Shown in pieces: positions 5,575-5,763 of a stretch of DNA of 5,763 nucleotides. How positions within the stretch are numbered: the stretch's first letter is position 1; each line of letters begins with the position of its first letter. This DNA comes from Chloroflexota bacterium. GTDB taxonomy: Bacteria > Chloroflexota > Limnocylindria > Limnocylindrales > CSP1-4. The notes under the pieces were generated by a model. The model was given only the letters and a program-made list of their open reading frames with translations. It made no database searches and had not been told where the DNA came from. A program made the translations under genes and the position numbers. The stretch lies in assembly GCA_013696945.1 (NCBI GenBank), contig JACCXQ010000143.1, positions 1 through 5,763 on the forward strand, written 5' to 3'.

Positions 5575-5763
5575 TCACGCCGATCCTGTCTGGGCATGCG
5601 GCGCATGGACCGGCTTCGACTCTGGCGAGCCACGCTGCCGCAGGAAGATCGACAGGACCACGATCGCCGCCACGGCGAGGAACTCGCTCTGCCAGTTCTG
5701 GAACGACTCGAACCAGAAGCGCGAGGTGCCCAGGTACTGGAACATCGTGACGGCCTCGCCCCC
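5575..5763 (-). CDS. DUF6766-family-like membrane protein, C-terminal part (truncated by window edge)
   Basis: The minus strand is open from the right edge (codon 5763-5761) to a TGA at 5577-5575, giving the last 62 residues of a protein that begins outside the window. The sequence has an aromatic, amphipathic stretch ending FESFQNWQSEFL, then one hydrophobic segment (about AVAAIVVLSIFL), then RQRGSPESKPVH. The combination of 'NWQSE', a membrane segment and 'RGSPESK' near the C-terminus is what I recall of DUF6766, small bacterial membrane proteins of unknown function. The C-terminal tail after RGSPESK is short (about 14 residues). An internal ATG at 5745 exists, but coding upstream of it appears to continue through the edge. 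It converges on the DUF3494 gene, with the terminator between them. Confidence 0.72.
   Translation of the reverse strand, partial: GGEAVTMFQYLGTSRFWFESFQNWQSEFLAVAAIVVLSIFLRQRGSPESKPVHAPHAQTGSA

Overview
The window is GC-rich (roughly two-thirds G+C by eye) bacterial chromosomal DNA. Genes are tightly packed, third codon positions are strongly G/C, and start contexts are Shine-Dalgarno-like. High GC, a BioY-type transporter, an encoded CCA on the tRNA, a secreted DUF3494 (ice-binding-like) protein with an Asn-rich beta-helix tail, and a DUF6766-like membrane protein together suggest an actinobacterium or a high-GC Chloroflexota lineage. No marker here fixes the phylum. I see no insertion sequence, integrase, CRISPR array or phage gene.

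Layout: bases 1-166 hold no convincing gene, only a hairpin (90-113) that could end transcription. Bases 167-3167 are a four-gene minus-strand operon. In transcription order it encodes a small 141-aa beta-rich protein of unknown function (3167-2742), a BioY-family membrane protein (2729-2007), an ABC-2-type ATPase (1986-970) and an ABC-2-type permease (973-167). Gaps are 12 and 20 nt, and the last two genes overlap by 4 nt. A divergent intergenic region (3168-3281) separates this operon from a plus-strand gene for a 157-aa soluble helical protein (3282-3755). A tRNA-His(GTG) gene follows at 3797-3872. A 265-nt non-coding stretch with a strong GC-rich hairpin leads to a 447-aa secreted protein (4138-5481), made of a signal peptide, a DUF3494 domain and a C-terminal repeat domain with regular asparagine ladders. 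A textbook rho-independent terminator (5499-5536) ends it. A minus-strand DUF6766-like gene then enters from the right edge (5575-5763, N-terminus outside the window).

How the genes relate: the ATPase and permease form a plausible complete exporter-type ABC system. BioY is normally the substrate-binding S component of an energy-coupling-factor (ECF) biotin importer, and its usual partners (BioM/BioN or EcfA/EcfT) are not here. It may use a shared ECF module encoded elsewhere, or it may be functionally linked to the adjacent ABC-2 pair; the sequence cannot decide. The plus-strand genes look like independent units. I found no clear undescribed defence or mobile system. The most notable points are the DUF3494/beta-helix fusion and the unusual BioY plus ABC-2 operon with its small unknown first gene.
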